Shown piece by piece: positions 47,201 through 55,624 of a stretch of DNA of 64,000 bases. The stretch covers positions 6,247,470 through 6,311,469 of the forward strand of contig NZ_CP059557.1 in NCBI RefSeq assembly GCF_022828475.1. The letters are read 5' to 3'. Numbering within the stretch: position 1 is the first letter of the stretch; the number at the start of each line of letters is the position of its first letter. Source of the DNA: Saccharopolyspora gloriosae (GTDB lineage: Bacteria; Actinomycetota; Actinomycetes; Mycobacteriales; Pseudonocardiaceae). The position numbers were made by a program, and so were the translations under genes. The notes under the pieces are model-generated. The model had not been told where the DNA came from and did no database searches. It saw only the letters and a list, made by a program, of their open reading frames with translations.

Positions 47201-47731
47201 CCGGACCGCCTCGCGCGCGCCCTGGAGCTTCGCGAGTGCGTCGTGCACCTCGTGGTGGCGGTCTTCGACGACCTGGCCGAACTCGTCGGCGTGCCCGTCC
47301 GCGTGGCCGATTTCCTCTTCCACGGCGGCGAACGCCGCGTCCACCGCGGCGACCTGGCGGTCGAGTTCGGCGGCGTTGTTGGTCAGGACCGCGGCGTTGC
47401 GCTCGTTCTGCAGCGCGGCGACGAGCGGCTCCACCTTCTGCGCGCTGTCCAGCACGTGGGAGACGCGTTCGTACTCGTTGGCCTGCTCGACCTGCCAACG
47501 GATCTGGGAGACCCCCAGCCCGACGGCGAACAGGACGGGCACCAGCACGACCGCGGCGAACTTGACCGGCAGGCTCCAGTTCCGCCACTGGCGTAATGCG
47601 GCTCGCCTGCGCGGTGGGTTGGGCGCCGTCACGAGCACCACCCCGGCGTCGGCCGGGCGGCCGGGCTCAGCAGGCGAGCTCTCTCGAGTGGATTTGGCGT
47701 CGGGGAACGGCGCATGCGTGTGATCCCGCAA
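44234..47731 (-). CDS. cvnA: Conservon sensor histidine kinase (CvnA-like, NIT domain)
   Basis: Up to 1165 residues; TTG 47731 gives the longest frame, but GTG near 47642 (VVLVTAPNPP) is a likely alternative. Two membrane helices at about 53-75 and 355-380 flank a nitrate/nitrite-sensor (NIT)-like extracytoplasmic domain. A HAMP-like segment and the His block FQLDHLATRMRRNNENLMVLSG follow, then an HATPase_c domain (MAELMDNAANFSAPDTSVTVSS, DEGIGM, GLFVVARLALRHG). The C-terminal 450 residues are disordered, with seven ETGF repeats (45390-45550 region) and two FTESGLPRR motifs typical of the group. First gene of the operon. Confidence 0.9.
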   Translation of the reverse strand: MRDHTHAPFPDAKSTRESSPAEPGRPADAGVVLVTAPNPPRRRAALRQWRNWSLPVKFAAVVLVPVLFAVGLGVSQIRWQVEQANEYERVSHVLDSAQKVEPLVAALQNERNAAVLTNNAAELDRQVAAVDAAFAAVEEEIGHADGHADEFGQVVEDRHHEVHDALAKLQGAREAVRRESLSTPDTINAYSSAITTVLSLDRALTSTVSEPTLASTASALQDMLSMMEEVRLQQSWVLSGLSQGQLAPQSVDALQGSRARLISKIADARATVARRWQERLDQTTQGPEIVQRNTMLTQILMAGMSGGPFPATPEQWNGISDQVVVLIDDGHNDLADEVRAGASTLREDAGNAAGWDSALLLASLLVAAAVITAITRQLLSSLRMLRHGALDAAQHDLPEAVAGIRAGEEVNDLPPLPVRTTEEVGQVARAFDEVQRQALRLAAEQASLRHGYSESFVGVSRRSQGLLERQLRLFEQLEQDEEDPDQLSRLFQLDHLATRMRRNNENLMVLSGSDLARRFVRPTELGDMLRAAVSEIEQYPRVIVQPPPQVRLLGHAASDLVRLMAELMDNAANFSAPDTSVTVSSYQAGDGSITIDVLDEGIGMGDQELAAANDRLSRVDENDLATSRRMGLFVVARLALRHGVNVRLHGGPDVDGVRATVVVPAEHVVAAAPAAPPAPAMGGQRNGVAHHDLPTSGSFGTGPQAAQSFADSAAQQPDDTGFVWGAGGGETGFSTAETGFSTAETGFSTGETGFSAGETGFSTAETGFGTAAETGFSTAESDSGGQNTFNTGFLTASGDGLTSSPLPKREPAAGLVGPSSQRDDSASSSEPAGSLFMPADIPEQADSYDFSADWTSSDLAWPPAIEDRPASDDGPSPIFEEVSTQWFQPIAGDEAPSDGSAADGQSWPGDEQATSIMDSGSWSFTADSAEEAEAEAAAAEADSAEGSGFTESGLPRRESRDRSTVHVDANDPLGIGELDEQDREQADTTGDTGSIAAVAGVPAERSPQELSRRLADLQGGLRFGRKGPMTSSQDNAGPSADAADHTAEQAAAQGNGSSSWITDSAGNGDSAPANGNGNGNGGWSFATDESWKQVEAATTSNPTSFTESGLPRRTPKAQLAPGSAGGGPARPEGQRFERDASALRGRLSSFQSGVERGRHRLPDES

Positions 47732-48354
47732 TCGTCGTCTGGGTTGTCGGGTGGAAAACGGTCCGGCGGCGGGCAGGCTCGCAGTCGGCGGGGCTTACTT
47801 CCAGCACAGAACCGTATCGGTACGGCGGCTCCAGCGAGACCGAGTGTTACCGAACCGATCGCTACGAGCTGTGCCGGGACTGGCGGCATTCCGGACACGG
47901 ACACCTAACCGGGGCGAAGGAAGAGGGGGTCTGCTTTCGGGTGCCTGCACTATAAACCCCGGCCCCCAGAAAGAGAGGGGGCGTTTTCGGCTCAATCCAC
48001 TCCGACGAACACCGCACGTCAAGAGTGTCGACCGTTGCTCCGGCAGTCCCGGAACGAGGAATTTTTCACTGCGCGGAAGCAGCAGTGCCGTCCTCGTGAT
48101 GCTTGACGACACCGACCGAAAACCTTCGCCGGCCCCCTGCGGCGAGTGGCCGAAGTCCAACCGGTCGTGTCACGAGGACCGCAAGGTCGCTACAAAAGTC
48201 ACACTAAGTGATCACATCGTCATCCTCTGTGGTGACATGTCTTTTCATCCGCTATGGGGAAGTGGTTAACTTCGCCGCCGCAAAGCCTCGACATCGCATC
48301 CACCGGGTCCCCCGAGTTCAACCGACCCGAACGTAGAACTTCCGGGAAGGAAGC
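47732..48354. other. Divergent intergenic region, conservon kinase and DUF485-symporter
   Basis: 623 bases with no supported gene. It must hold promoters for both units. It is less GC-rich than the coding DNA near 48170-48260, and a short palindrome GTGATCAC occurs near 48209. No riboswitch or tRNA is seen. Confidence 0.45.
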
Positions 48355-48804
48355 ATGAGCGACGCTACTCAAACCGCGATACGCGCGTATCCCCAGCACC
48401 GAGCCAGGAGGAGAACACCGAAACCCTTCGCCGGAATCGAACGCAGCACCGACTCCACACTGCGATCCGGACCGGATTACCAGGCCATCGCGGCGAGCTC
48501 CGAATTTCACGCAATCCGCCGCAAGGTGATCACGTTCGTATTTCCGATGACCGCGTTATTCCTGCTCTGGTATCTCGGTTACGTGCTCCTCGCGGCATAC
48601 CGAACCGAGTTCATGGCGCAGCCCGTGTTCGGCGAGATCAACATCGGGCTGCTCATGGGCATCGGCCAATTCGTGTCCACAGTGCTCATCACCACCGCTT
48701 ATGTCCGCTTCTCCGAGCGCTTCGTCGACCCCCGGATCGAGGAGCTCCGAGCCGAAGTGGACGCGGCCCCGCAGCAAGCGGACGTGGACGGTGAGCGCCG
48801 ATGA
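48355..48804 (+). CDS. DUF485 membrane protein
   Basis: 149 residues from ATG 48355, with GGAAGGA upstream. After a 50-residue polar leader comes DYQAIAASSEFHAIRRKVITFVFPMTALFLLWYLGYVLLAAY (helix 1) and IGLLMGIGQFVSTVLITTAYVRFS (helix 2), the DUF485 pattern. Such YjcH-type proteins are the companions of ActP-like symporters; the symporter gene overlaps its stop by four bases. Confidence 0.9.
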   Translation: MSDATQTAIRAYPQHRARRRTPKPFAGIERSTDSTLRSGPDYQAIAASSEFHAIRRKVITFVFPMTALFLLWYLGYVLLAAYRTEFMAQPVFGEINIGLLMGIGQFVSTVLITTAYVRFSERFVDPRIEELRAEVDAAPQQADVDGERR

Positions 48805-50426
48805 ACCACCCGGTCACCGCCCTCGCACGGGACGCCCCCGGCGGCTCCCTGCTCCCCGCCGCAGGCCCCGCGGTGAACACGGCGATCTTCGCCGCGTTCG
48901 TGCTGATCACCCTGTTCGTCGTCTATCGAGGAAGCAGCCGCAGCACGACGAACGACTACTTCGCCGCGGGCGGCTCGTTCACCGGCGCGCAGAACGGGAT
49001 CGCCCTGTCCGGCGACTTCCTGTCCGCCGCCTCGTTCCTCGGCATCGCCGGGGCCATCGCGGTGCACGGCTACGACGGGTTCCTGTACTCGATCGGGTTC
49101 CTGGTCGCGTGGCTGATCAACCTGCTGCTCATCGCCGAGCGGATGCGCAACACCGGCCGGTTCACGATGGGCGACGTGCTCAGCTTCCGGATGCGCAGGC
49201 GTCCGGTGCGCGCCGCCGCCGCGATCTCCACACTCGCGATCACCTTCGTCTACATGATCGCCCAGATGGCCGGTGCGGGCGGACTCGTCGCGCTGCTGCT
49301 CAACGTGCACGACCCCGGTGGCCAAGCGCTCGTGATCGCCGTCGTCGGCGTGATCATGGTGCTCTACGTGCTGGTCGGCGGCATGAAGGGCACCACATGG
49401 GTGCAGATCGCCAAAGCGGCCCTGCTGTTCGTGTGCGTCGGCCTGCTGACGATCTTCCTGATCGGCAAGTTCAGCTACGACATCTCCAAGCTGCTCACCT
49501 ACGCCGCCGAGAACAACCCGAACGGCCGGGACATCTTCGCGCCGGGCGTGCAATACGGACTGTCCTCGATGACCAGGCTGGACTTCGTCTCGCTGTCGCT
49601 GGCACTGGTGCTCGGCGTCGGCGGCCTGCCGCACGTGCTGATGCGCTTCTACACCGTCCCGAACGCCAAGGAGGCCCGCCGCTCGGTCGTGTGGGCGGTG
49701 TGGACGATGGCGCTGTTCTACCTGTGCACCCTGATCATCGGGTACGGCGCGGCCGCGCTGGTCGGCACGCCTGCCATCCTCGACGCCCCCGGCGGGGAGA
49801 ACTCCGCGGCGCCGCTGCTCGCCTACCAGGTCGGCGGGACCGTGCTGCTCGGGATCGTGGCCGCGGTCGCGTTCGCGACGATCCTGGCCGTCGTCGCCGG
49901 CCTCACGCTGACCGCCTCGGCCTCGTTCGCCCACGACGTCTACGCCAACGTGCTCCGCGACGGTGACGCCGACTCCGGCCGGGTGGTGCGGGTCGCGCGG
50001 TACACCGCGCTGGTGATCGGCGGCCTGTCGATCGCGGGCGGCATCGCCGTCAACGGCCAGAACATCGCGTTCCTGGTGGGGCTGGCGTTCGCGTTCGCCG
50101 CCTCGGCGAACCTGTCCACCTTGCTGTACTCGCTGTTCTGGCGGCGGTTCAACACCGCGGGCACGTTGTGGGGGATCTACAGCGGACTGACGTCCTGCCT
50201 GCTGCTGGTGCTGCTCTCGCCGGTCGTCTCCGGATCGCCGGATTCGATCTTCCCGGGCGTGGACTTCGCGCTGTTCCCGCTGCGCAATCCGGGCATCGTG
50301 TCGATCCCGATCTCGTTCTTGTTCGCCGCGATCGGCACGCTGTTCAGCGACGAGTCCGCCGACCACGAGCGGCAGGCCGAGATGGAGGTCCGTTCCCTCA
50401 CCGGGATCGGCGCCGACAAAGCCTGA
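48801..50426 (+). CDS. Sodium:solute symporter (ActP-like, acetate or other monocarboxylate)
   Basis: 541 residues from ATG 48801 (ATGA overlap). Thirteen hydrophobic segments follow the SSSF pattern: NDYFAAGGSFTGAQNGIALSGDFLSAASFLGIAGAIAVHGYDGF, ERMRNTGRFTMGDVLSFRM, ITFVYMIAQMAGAGGLV, GGLPHVLMRFYTV and LYSLFWRRFNTAGTLWGI. The pairing with a DUF485 gene and the motif set point to ActP-type uptake of acetate or another short carboxylate driven by cation symport. A strong hairpin terminator follows. Confidence 0.92.
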   Translation: MNHPVTALARDAPGGSLLPAAGPAVNTAIFAAFVLITLFVVYRGSSRSTTNDYFAAGGSFTGAQNGIALSGDFLSAASFLGIAGAIAVHGYDGFLYSIGFLVAWLINLLLIAERMRNTGRFTMGDVLSFRMRRRPVRAAAAISTLAITFVYMIAQMAGAGGLVALLLNVHDPGGQALVIAVVGVIMVLYVLVGGMKGTTWVQIAKAALLFVCVGLLTIFLIGKFSYDISKLLTYAAENNPNGRDIFAPGVQYGLSSMTRLDFVSLSLALVLGVGGLPHVLMRFYTVPNAKEARRSVVWAVWTMALFYLCTLIIGYGAAALVGTPAILDAPGGENSAAPLLAYQVGGTVLLGIVAAVAFATILAVVAGLTLTASASFAHDVYANVLRDGDADSGRVVRVARYTALVIGGLSIAGGIAVNGQNIAFLVGLAFAFAASANLSTLLYSLFWRRFNTAGTLWGIYSGLTSCLLLVLLSPVVSGSPDSIFPGVDFALFPLRNPGIVSIPISFLFAAIGTLFSDESADHERQAEMEVRSLTGIGADKA

Positions 50427-50445
50427 CCAGCGGATTCGTCCGCAT

Positions 50446-50479
50446 GGCGGCCGCCCCGCTCCGCGCCGGGGCGGCCGCC
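50446..50479 (+). terminator. Hairpin terminator after the symporter gene
   Basis: A perfect 13-base stem, GGCGGCCGCCCCG (50446-50458) with CGGGGCGGCCGCC (50467-50479), and an 8-base loop, 20 bases after the stop. No T-run, as is usual in high-GC actinomycetes. It could also serve the convergent gene ending at 50584. Confidence 0.8.
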
Positions 50480-50583
50480 GCAGAAACGTCCGATCGACAC
50501 CTTTTCCGAGCGTTCTTCCAGGTCAGAACCGTGAAAAGCCACCGGATCGAGGAATGTCCGGCCGCGCGAAACGAGCCGGGGCC

Positions 50584-50784
50584 TCAGGATTCGGCGTCCG
50601 GTTCGAAACCGACGCACTCCGCGACCGGAAGCCCCGGATAGCGTGGAATCCGCTCATCCCATCCAGCGCGCGTGCACCGCATGTACGTGACTCCGTGTCG
50701 CGTCCGGTTCAACGACGGGTGACGGCAGCCCCGGCACAAGCCCGGCGGCACGGCCAAGCCGTCCCACAAGTCCACATCGGTCAT
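50584..50784 (-). CDS. Small Cys-rich hypothetical protein
   Basis: 66 residues from ATG 50784, with GGAGGA five bases upstream. The sequence (LCRGCRHPSLNRTRHGVTYMRC, WDERIPRYPGLPVAECVGFEPD) contains four Cys residues spaced as a possible zinc ribbon, CxxC-x18-C-x20-C. The clear ribosome-binding site and biased composition support it. No family assigned; convergent with the symporter. Confidence 0.7.
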   Translation of the reverse strand: MTDVDLWDGLAVPPGLCRGCRHPSLNRTRHGVTYMRCTRAGWDERIPRYPGLPVAECVGFEPDAES

Positions 50785-50814
50785 CGATTCCTCCGGCTCG
50801 ACGCCGCCCGCCAC

Positions 50815-51143
50815 GGCCCCGTTCGCCGGGAATCCTATCCGCCGGACTCCGCGCCAACCCGGTCACGCACCGCAGAACCCGGGACCCCACCTCGGCACAT
50901 CGTGGGCACTGAAGTGTGTATCGAAATCGCGCACCGTAATCCGACCACGAATTCTTTTCAGAGTTCAGCACGAACTCAATCGTTTTCCGATGCACTCGAT
51001 CGGACACTCCCGGTGAACCGGCCGCGAACGATAAAATGGGCGGAGCGTTCGATTGATTCGGCTACGGGGAAACGTCGGAACGATCTATTCGCGAACTCCC
51101 GGCCGGGGGCGTTCGACCCGGCTGCGGGAGTCAGGGGGAACTC
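50815..51143. other. Intergenic region before the SH3-like secreted gene
   Basis: 329 bases, part of it (50910-51050) notably AT-richer than the surroundings, which fits a promoter region for the plus-strand secreted protein. No ORF or operator is supported. Confidence 0.45.
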
Positions 51144-51506
51144 ATGCACACGATCCGGAATGCCGTGCTCGCCGGAGTGGCCGCACTAGTGCTGCCGATG
51201 AACGGACTGGCGACCGGTGTGGCGCACTTCGTGTTCGAATTCGGCCAGCGGCTCGCCGAGCTGAGCAGGGAAGCCGGGGTGGACCGCTACGGCGACTTCC
51301 GGATGCCCGGCGTGAACCTGCGGGCAGGCCCGAACACCTCGTCGGTCGTGCTCGGCGTCGGCAACCCCGGCGACCGGGTCAAGCTGCGCCGCCAGGTCGC
51401 AGGAGAGCACGTGACCTGCCCGGGCGGGGCGCAGGAGAACACCTGGTGGCAGGTGCTCGACCGCCGCACCCGCATCACCGGCTACACCAGCGCCTGCTAC
51501 CTGTAA
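51144..51506 (+). CDS. Secreted SH3-like protein
   Basis: 120 residues from ATG 51144 with AGGGGGAA upstream. A signal peptide is likely (TIRNAVLAGVAALVLPMNGLATGVA). The mature part is a bacterial SH3-like domain: MPGVNLRAGPNTSSVVLGVGNPGDRVKLRRQV, then CPGGAQENTWWQVLDRRTRITGYTSACYL, with two Cys residues likely to form a disulphide. Such domains bind peptidoglycan or peptides outside the cell. Stand-alone gene with its own terminator. Confidence 0.8.
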   Translation: MHTIRNAVLAGVAALVLPMNGLATGVAHFVFEFGQRLAELSREAGVDRYGDFRMPGVNLRAGPNTSSVVLGVGNPGDRVKLRRQVAGEHVTCPGGAQENTWWQVLDRRTRITGYTSACYL

Positions 51507-51527
51507 CCGCGCCGCCAGAGCGGCGCA

Positions 51528-51560
51528 TGCCGGGAGTGACCCCGTGGCCCACTCCCGGCA
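51528..51560. terminator. Hairpin terminator between convergent genes
   Basis: TGCCGGGAGTG (51528-51538) pairs with CACTCCCGGCA (51550-51560) across an 11-base loop. It lies between the stops of the SH3-like gene and the convergent flavin dehydrogenase, so it can serve both. Confidence 0.75.
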
Positions 51561-51601
51561 CAGCGCGGCTCCGACGGACCCCGCTCACCTGCCGCCCCGC
51601 C

Positions 51602-53257
51602 TCACGCCGTCGCACGTGCCGCGGCACGACCGGCCGCCCGGCCGGAGAACAGGCAACCACCGAGGAAGGTTCCCTCCAACGAGCGGTACCCGTGCATCCC
51701 TCCGCCACCGAACCCGGCGACCTCACCCGCCGCGTACAGGCCGGCCAGCGGCGCACCGTCCGCCCCGAGCACCCGCGCGTCGAGGTCCGTCTCGACCCCG
51801 CCGAGCGTCTTGCGGGTCAGCAGCGACAACCGGACCGCCACCAGCGGTCCCGCCGCCGGATCCAGCAGCCGGTGCGGCGCGGCGACCCGCACCAGCCGGT
51901 CCACGCTGTAGTGCCGAGCCGCGCGGATCAGCGACACCTGCGCGTCCTTGCCCAGCCCCGAGGTGACCTGCCGGTCCCGCGCCACGATGTCGCGTTCCAG
52001 CCGCTCCGCGTCGATCAAGTCGGCGCCCGTGAGCTCGTTCATGCCGCGCACCAGTTCCGGCAGCGTGCGGCGGGTGACGAAATCGGCGCCGCGTTTGACG
52101 AACTCGGCCACCGGACCGGGAGTCACCTCACCGCCGCGCGCCAGCACCTCGGCGACGCTGCGGCCGGTGAGGTCGGGATTCTGCTCCGAACCGGACAGTG
52201 CGAACTCGCGGCTGATGATGCGCCGGTTCAGCACGAACCAGGTGTGGTCGTGGCCGGATGCGTTGATGTGCGCCAGCGTCGCGAGCGTGTCCGAGCCGGG
52301 GAACAGCGGCGGCGGCAACCGGCGGCCGACCGCGTCGATCCAGAACGACGAAGGCCCCGGCAGGATGCGGATTCCATGATCGGTCCACACCGGATCGTAG
52401 TTGCGGATTCCTTCGGTGTAGTGCCACATCCGGTCGGAGTTGATGACGCGGCCACCGGTGTCGCCGACGATCTCCAGCATCTTCCCGTCCACGTGATCGG
52501 GCACGCCGGCGATCATCTTCTGCGGCGCAGGCCCGAGCCGGGCGGGCCAGTTCCTGCGCACCAGGTCCAGGTTCGCCCCGATGCCGCCGGAGGTGACCAC
52601 GACGGCCTGGGCGCGCAGCGAGAACTCCCCCGCCACCGCCCGGGAGCTGCGTTGCCCGCGCGACACGGCGCTGGGCTCCAGGATCTCGCCGCGCACCCCG
52701 TCGACGGCGCCGCCGGTGGTGTCCAGGCCGGTCACCCGGTGCCGGAAGCGCAGCGACACCAGGCCGCGCTCCTCGGCGGCCCGCACCCGGCGCAGGAACG
52801 GTTCGAGCACGCCGGGGCCGGTTCCCCAGGTGATGTGGAAGCGCGGCACCGAGTTCCCGTGTCCGGTCGCGAGCGAACCACCGCGTTCGGCCCACTGCAC
52901 CAGCGGGAACAGCTGCAGCCCCTGCTCCCGCAGCCAGGCGCGCTTCTCCCCGGCCGCGAAGTCCACGTAGGCCTCGGCCCAGCGTCGCGGCCAGTGGTCG
53001 TCGTCCCGGTCGAATCCGGCGGTGCCCTGCCAGTCCTGCCAAGCCAGTTCAGGCGAGTCCTTGACGCCCAGCCTGCGCTGCTCCGGGGAGTCCACGAGGA
53101 ACAGGCCGCCGAACGACCAGTGCGCCTGCCCGCCCAGCGAAGCCTCGGGCTCCTGGTCGAGCAGGAGTACCCGGCGGCCGGCGTCGGCGAGCTCGGCGGT
53201 CGCGACCAGCCCCGCCAGCCCGGCCCCCACGACGATGACATCGGCGTCGAACGCCAC
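51602..53257 (-). CDS. FAD-binding dehydrogenase (fumarate reductase/3-ketosteroid dehydrogenase-like)
   Basis: 551 residues from ATG 53257. It opens with DVIVVGAGLAGLVATAELADAGRRVLLLDQE (FAD-binding GxGxxG) followed by a second flavin motif near GGQAHWSFGGLFLVDSP. The C-terminus ends with LGGVETDLDARVLGADGAPLAGLYAAGEVAGFGGGGMHGYRSLEGTFLGGCLFSGRAAG, the cofactor-closing block of FrdA/KstD-like flavoproteins. The COG3573-type layout suggests a predicted oxidoreductase of unknown substrate. It is divergent from the alcohol dehydrogenase operon. Confidence 0.88.
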   Translation of the reverse strand: MAFDADVIVVGAGLAGLVATAELADAGRRVLLLDQEPEASLGGQAHWSFGGLFLVDSPEQRRLGVKDSPELAWQDWQGTAGFDRDDDHWPRRWAEAYVDFAAGEKRAWLREQGLQLFPLVQWAERGGSLATGHGNSVPRFHITWGTGPGVLEPFLRRVRAAEERGLVSLRFRHRVTGLDTTGGAVDGVRGEILEPSAVSRGQRSSRAVAGEFSLRAQAVVVTSGGIGANLDLVRRNWPARLGPAPQKMIAGVPDHVDGKMLEIVGDTGGRVINSDRMWHYTEGIRNYDPVWTDHGIRILPGPSSFWIDAVGRRLPPPLFPGSDTLATLAHINASGHDHTWFVLNRRIISREFALSGSEQNPDLTGRSVAEVLARGGEVTPGPVAEFVKRGADFVTRRTLPELVRGMNELTGADLIDAERLERDIVARDRQVTSGLGKDAQVSLIRAARHYSVDRLVRVAAPHRLLDPAAGPLVAVRLSLLTRKTLGGVETDLDARVLGADGAPLAGLYAAGEVAGFGGGGMHGYRSLEGTFLGGCLFSGRAAGRAAARATA

Positions 53258-53426
53258 GAGCGGCTCCTTGGTTACGCGTCGGTAGGAAGCTGTCCGGAAC
53301 TATAAGGGCACCGGCCGCCCGCACCGCCACTCTGCGGCTTCCCGCCAACCCGAGCGAACACGCATTCGGCCGAAGCGGACTCCGCTGAACCGCTCAAGGA
53401 CCGAGCTCCGCCAGGTCGCACACATG

Positions 53427-53451
53427 CCGTTATCAGCATCTGACAACGGCC
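53427..53451. promoter_or_regulatory. Palindrome 1 upstream of the alcohol dehydrogenase operon
   Basis: GCCGTTATCAG (53427-53437) and CTGACAACGGC (53441-53451) are complementary at 10 of 11 positions around a CAT centre. It lies 67 bases upstream of the operon start, in the shared divergent region; a candidate operator for the IclR regulator encoded at the end of the operon. Confidence 0.55.
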
Positions 53452-53472
53452 CTTTGCGGCTACGGACACTCC

Positions 53473-53487
53473 GTTCACGCTGTGAAC
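53473..53487. promoter_or_regulatory. Palindrome 2 upstream of the alcohol dehydrogenase operon
   Basis: GTTCAC (53473-53478) and GTGAAC (53482-53487) form a perfect dyad around GCT, 31 bases before the start codon, close to where a promoter -10 region would be. A second candidate operator. Confidence 0.5.
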
Positions 53488-53518
53488 CAGGACACAGCTC
53501 AACGGAGAGGAGTCCGTC

Positions 53519-54547
53519 GTGCGAGCCGTCAGAGTGCACGCATACGGCGAGAAACCCGTGGTCGAATCGGTCCCCGATCCGGCCGTGCGGGAACCGCTGG
53601 ACGTGCTGGTCGAAGTCGGCGCGGCAGGCGTGTGCCGCACCGACCTGCACATCATCGAAGGGCAGTGGGCCGACAAGAGCGGCGTCGGACTGCCGTACAT
53701 CATCGGCCACGAGAACGCCGGGACCGTCCGCGAAGTCGGCAGCGCGGTGAGCAACGTGCAACCCGGCGACAAGGTCATCCTGCATCCGCTGGTCACCTGC
53801 GGACTGTGCCGAGCGTGTCGCAGCGGCGACGACGTGCACTGCGAGAACTCCCTGTTCCCCGGCATCGACACCGATGGCGGGATGGCGGAGCTGCTGCGCA
53901 CCAACGCGCGCTCGGTGGTCAAGCTCGACGACGGGCTGGCCCCCGCCGAGGTGGCCGCGCTCGCCGACGCCGGGCTCACCGCTTACCACGCGGTGCGCAA
54001 AGCGGTGCCGCTGCTCTACCCGGGCACGCACATCGTGATGATCGGTGCGGGCGGGCTCGGGCACATCGGGCTGCAATCGCTCGTGGCGCTGACCCCCGCG
54101 GAGATCACCGTGGTGGACCGGTCACCGGAGGCGCTCGAGCTCGCCGAGCAGCTCGGCGCGCACCACACCGTCGCCGCCGACGGGAACCACGTCGACGCCG
54201 TGCGGGACCTCACCGGCGGCAAGGGCGCCCACGTGGTGCTCGACTTCGTCGGCGAGAACGGCACCGAAGCCGACGGGGTCGCCATGACCAGGGACGCCGG
54301 GTCCTACTTCGTCATCGGCTACGGCGGCCGGGTCGACGTGCCCACCATCGACATCATCTCCCGCGAGATCAACGTGATCGGCAACCTCGTCGGCTCCTAC
54401 AACGACCTCGACGAGCTGATGACGCTGACCGCGCAAGGGAAGGTCTCGCTGCGCACCCGCACCTACCCGCTCGACGCCGCGCTGGACGCGCTCGCCGACC
54501 TCGACGCCGGACGCATTCCCGGTGGTCGCGCCATCCTCGTTCCCTGA
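53519..54547 (+). CDS. Zinc-dependent NAD(P) alcohol dehydrogenase (PrmE/MimE-like)
   Basis: 342 residues from GTG 53519, after GGAGAGGAG. Medium-chain dehydrogenase: catalytic zinc ligands GVCRTDLHI (Cys) and GHENAGTV (His, Glu), the structural zinc cluster CGLCRACRSGDDVHC, and the NAD-binding GAGGLGHIGLQSL. It would oxidise a primary or secondary alcohol to the aldehyde or ketone. In propane monooxygenase loci (prm/mim) a dehydrogenase of this type sits with the same downstream neighbours. First gene of the operon; the amidohydrolase follows after 24 bases. Confidence 0.9.
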   Translation: MRAVRVHAYGEKPVVESVPDPAVREPLDVLVEVGAAGVCRTDLHIIEGQWADKSGVGLPYIIGHENAGTVREVGSAVSNVQPGDKVILHPLVTCGLCRACRSGDDVHCENSLFPGIDTDGGMAELLRTNARSVVKLDDGLAPAEVAALADAGLTAYHAVRKAVPLLYPGTHIVMIGAGGLGHIGLQSLVALTPAEITVVDRSPEALELAEQLGAHHTVAADGNHVDAVRDLTGGKGAHVVLDFVGENGTEADGVAMTRDAGSYFVIGYGGRVDVPTIDIISREINVIGNLVGSYNDLDELMTLTAQGKVSLRTRTYPLDAALDALADLDAGRIPGGRAILVP

Positions 54548-54571
54548 CTCGTCCCGCCACGGAGGTTCACC

Positions 54572-55624
54572 ATGTACGAAAAAGACGGCACTCAGTACTT
54601 CATCGTCGACAGCCACATCCACGCGTGGGACGGGACCCCGGCCAACCAGGCCAACCGCTACGGCGAGGGCTTCCTGAACTGCTTCTACGACTACCACCGC
54701 AACCTCAGCCCGGAGTCGGCGCTGTGGACCCACGAGCAGTTCCAGAAGCAGAGCGAGGAGAAGATCCTCCACGACCTGTTCGAAGTGGGCTACGTCGACA
54801 AGGCCATCTTCCAGCCGACCTACCTCACCGACTTCTTCGTCAACGGCTTCAACACCACCGAACAGGACGGTGCGCTGGCGGAGAAGCACCCGGACAAGTT
54901 CATCGTCAACGGTGGCTGGGACCCGCGCGACGGTGAGGCCGGGCTGGCCGCGCTGGAACGGCTGGCGGAGCGCTGGCAGCTCAAGGGGACGAAGCTCTAC
55001 ACCGCCGAGTGGAAGGGCGAGTCGAAGGGCTGGAAGCTGACCGACCCGTGGTCCTACCGGTACCTGGAGAAGTGCCAGGAACTCGGCATCCGCAACATCC
55101 ACATCCACAAGGGACCGACGATCTACCCGCTCAACCGGGACGCCTTCGACGTCGCCGACGTCGACGACGTGGCCTCGGCGTTCCCCGAGCTGAACTTCAT
55201 CGTGGAGCACGTGGGCCTGCCGCGGCTGGAGGACTTCTGCTGGATCGCGACCCAGGAACCCAACGTCTACGGCGGACTGGCGGTGGCGATGGCGTTCATG
55301 CACCACCGGCCGCGCTACTTCGCGCAGATCATCGGTGAACTGCTGTTCTGGCTGGACGAGAACCGCATCACCTTCTCCAGCGACTATGCGATCTGGACGC
55401 CGAAGTGGCTGGTGGAGCAGTTCGTCGACTTCCAGATCCCGGAGGACATGCAGTCCGAGTACGGCGTGCTCACCACCGACATCAAGCGCAAGATCCTCGG
55501 CTTGAACGCCGCGGCGCTCTACGACATCGAGGTGCCCGCCGGGATGCGCGCCGCCGAGCCGGAGATCCCGGTTGGACGCGAGCCGGTCGCTTCGGAGCTG
55601 AACAAGGAGGCGATGTCGTCATGA
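54572..55624 (+). CDS. Amidohydrolase_2 family protein (prm/mim-cluster type)
   Basis: 350 residues from ATG 54572 with GGAGG upstream. The metal-dependent TIM-barrel amidohydrolase pattern is clear: DSHIHAWDG, KLYTAEWKGE, NIHIHKGP, VEHVGLPRLEDF and FSSDYAIWTPKW, with His and Asp metal ligands. It strongly resembles the amidohydrolase encoded beside binuclear-iron propane monooxygenases (prm/mim), proposed to help in metal-centre or protein maturation, although its reaction is unproven. It overlaps the next gene by four bases. Confidence 0.85.
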   Translation: MYEKDGTQYFIVDSHIHAWDGTPANQANRYGEGFLNCFYDYHRNLSPESALWTHEQFQKQSEEKILHDLFEVGYVDKAIFQPTYLTDFFVNGFNTTEQDGALAEKHPDKFIVNGGWDPRDGEAGLAALERLAERWQLKGTKLYTAEWKGESKGWKLTDPWSYRYLEKCQELGIRNIHIHKGPTIYPLNRDAFDVADVDDVASAFPELNFIVEHVGLPRLEDFCWIATQEPNVYGGLAVAMAFMHHRPRYFAQIIGELLFWLDENRITFSSDYAIWTPKWLVEQFVDFQIPEDMQSEYGVLTTDIKRKILGLNAAALYDIEVPAGMRAAEPEIPVGREPVASELNKEAMSS

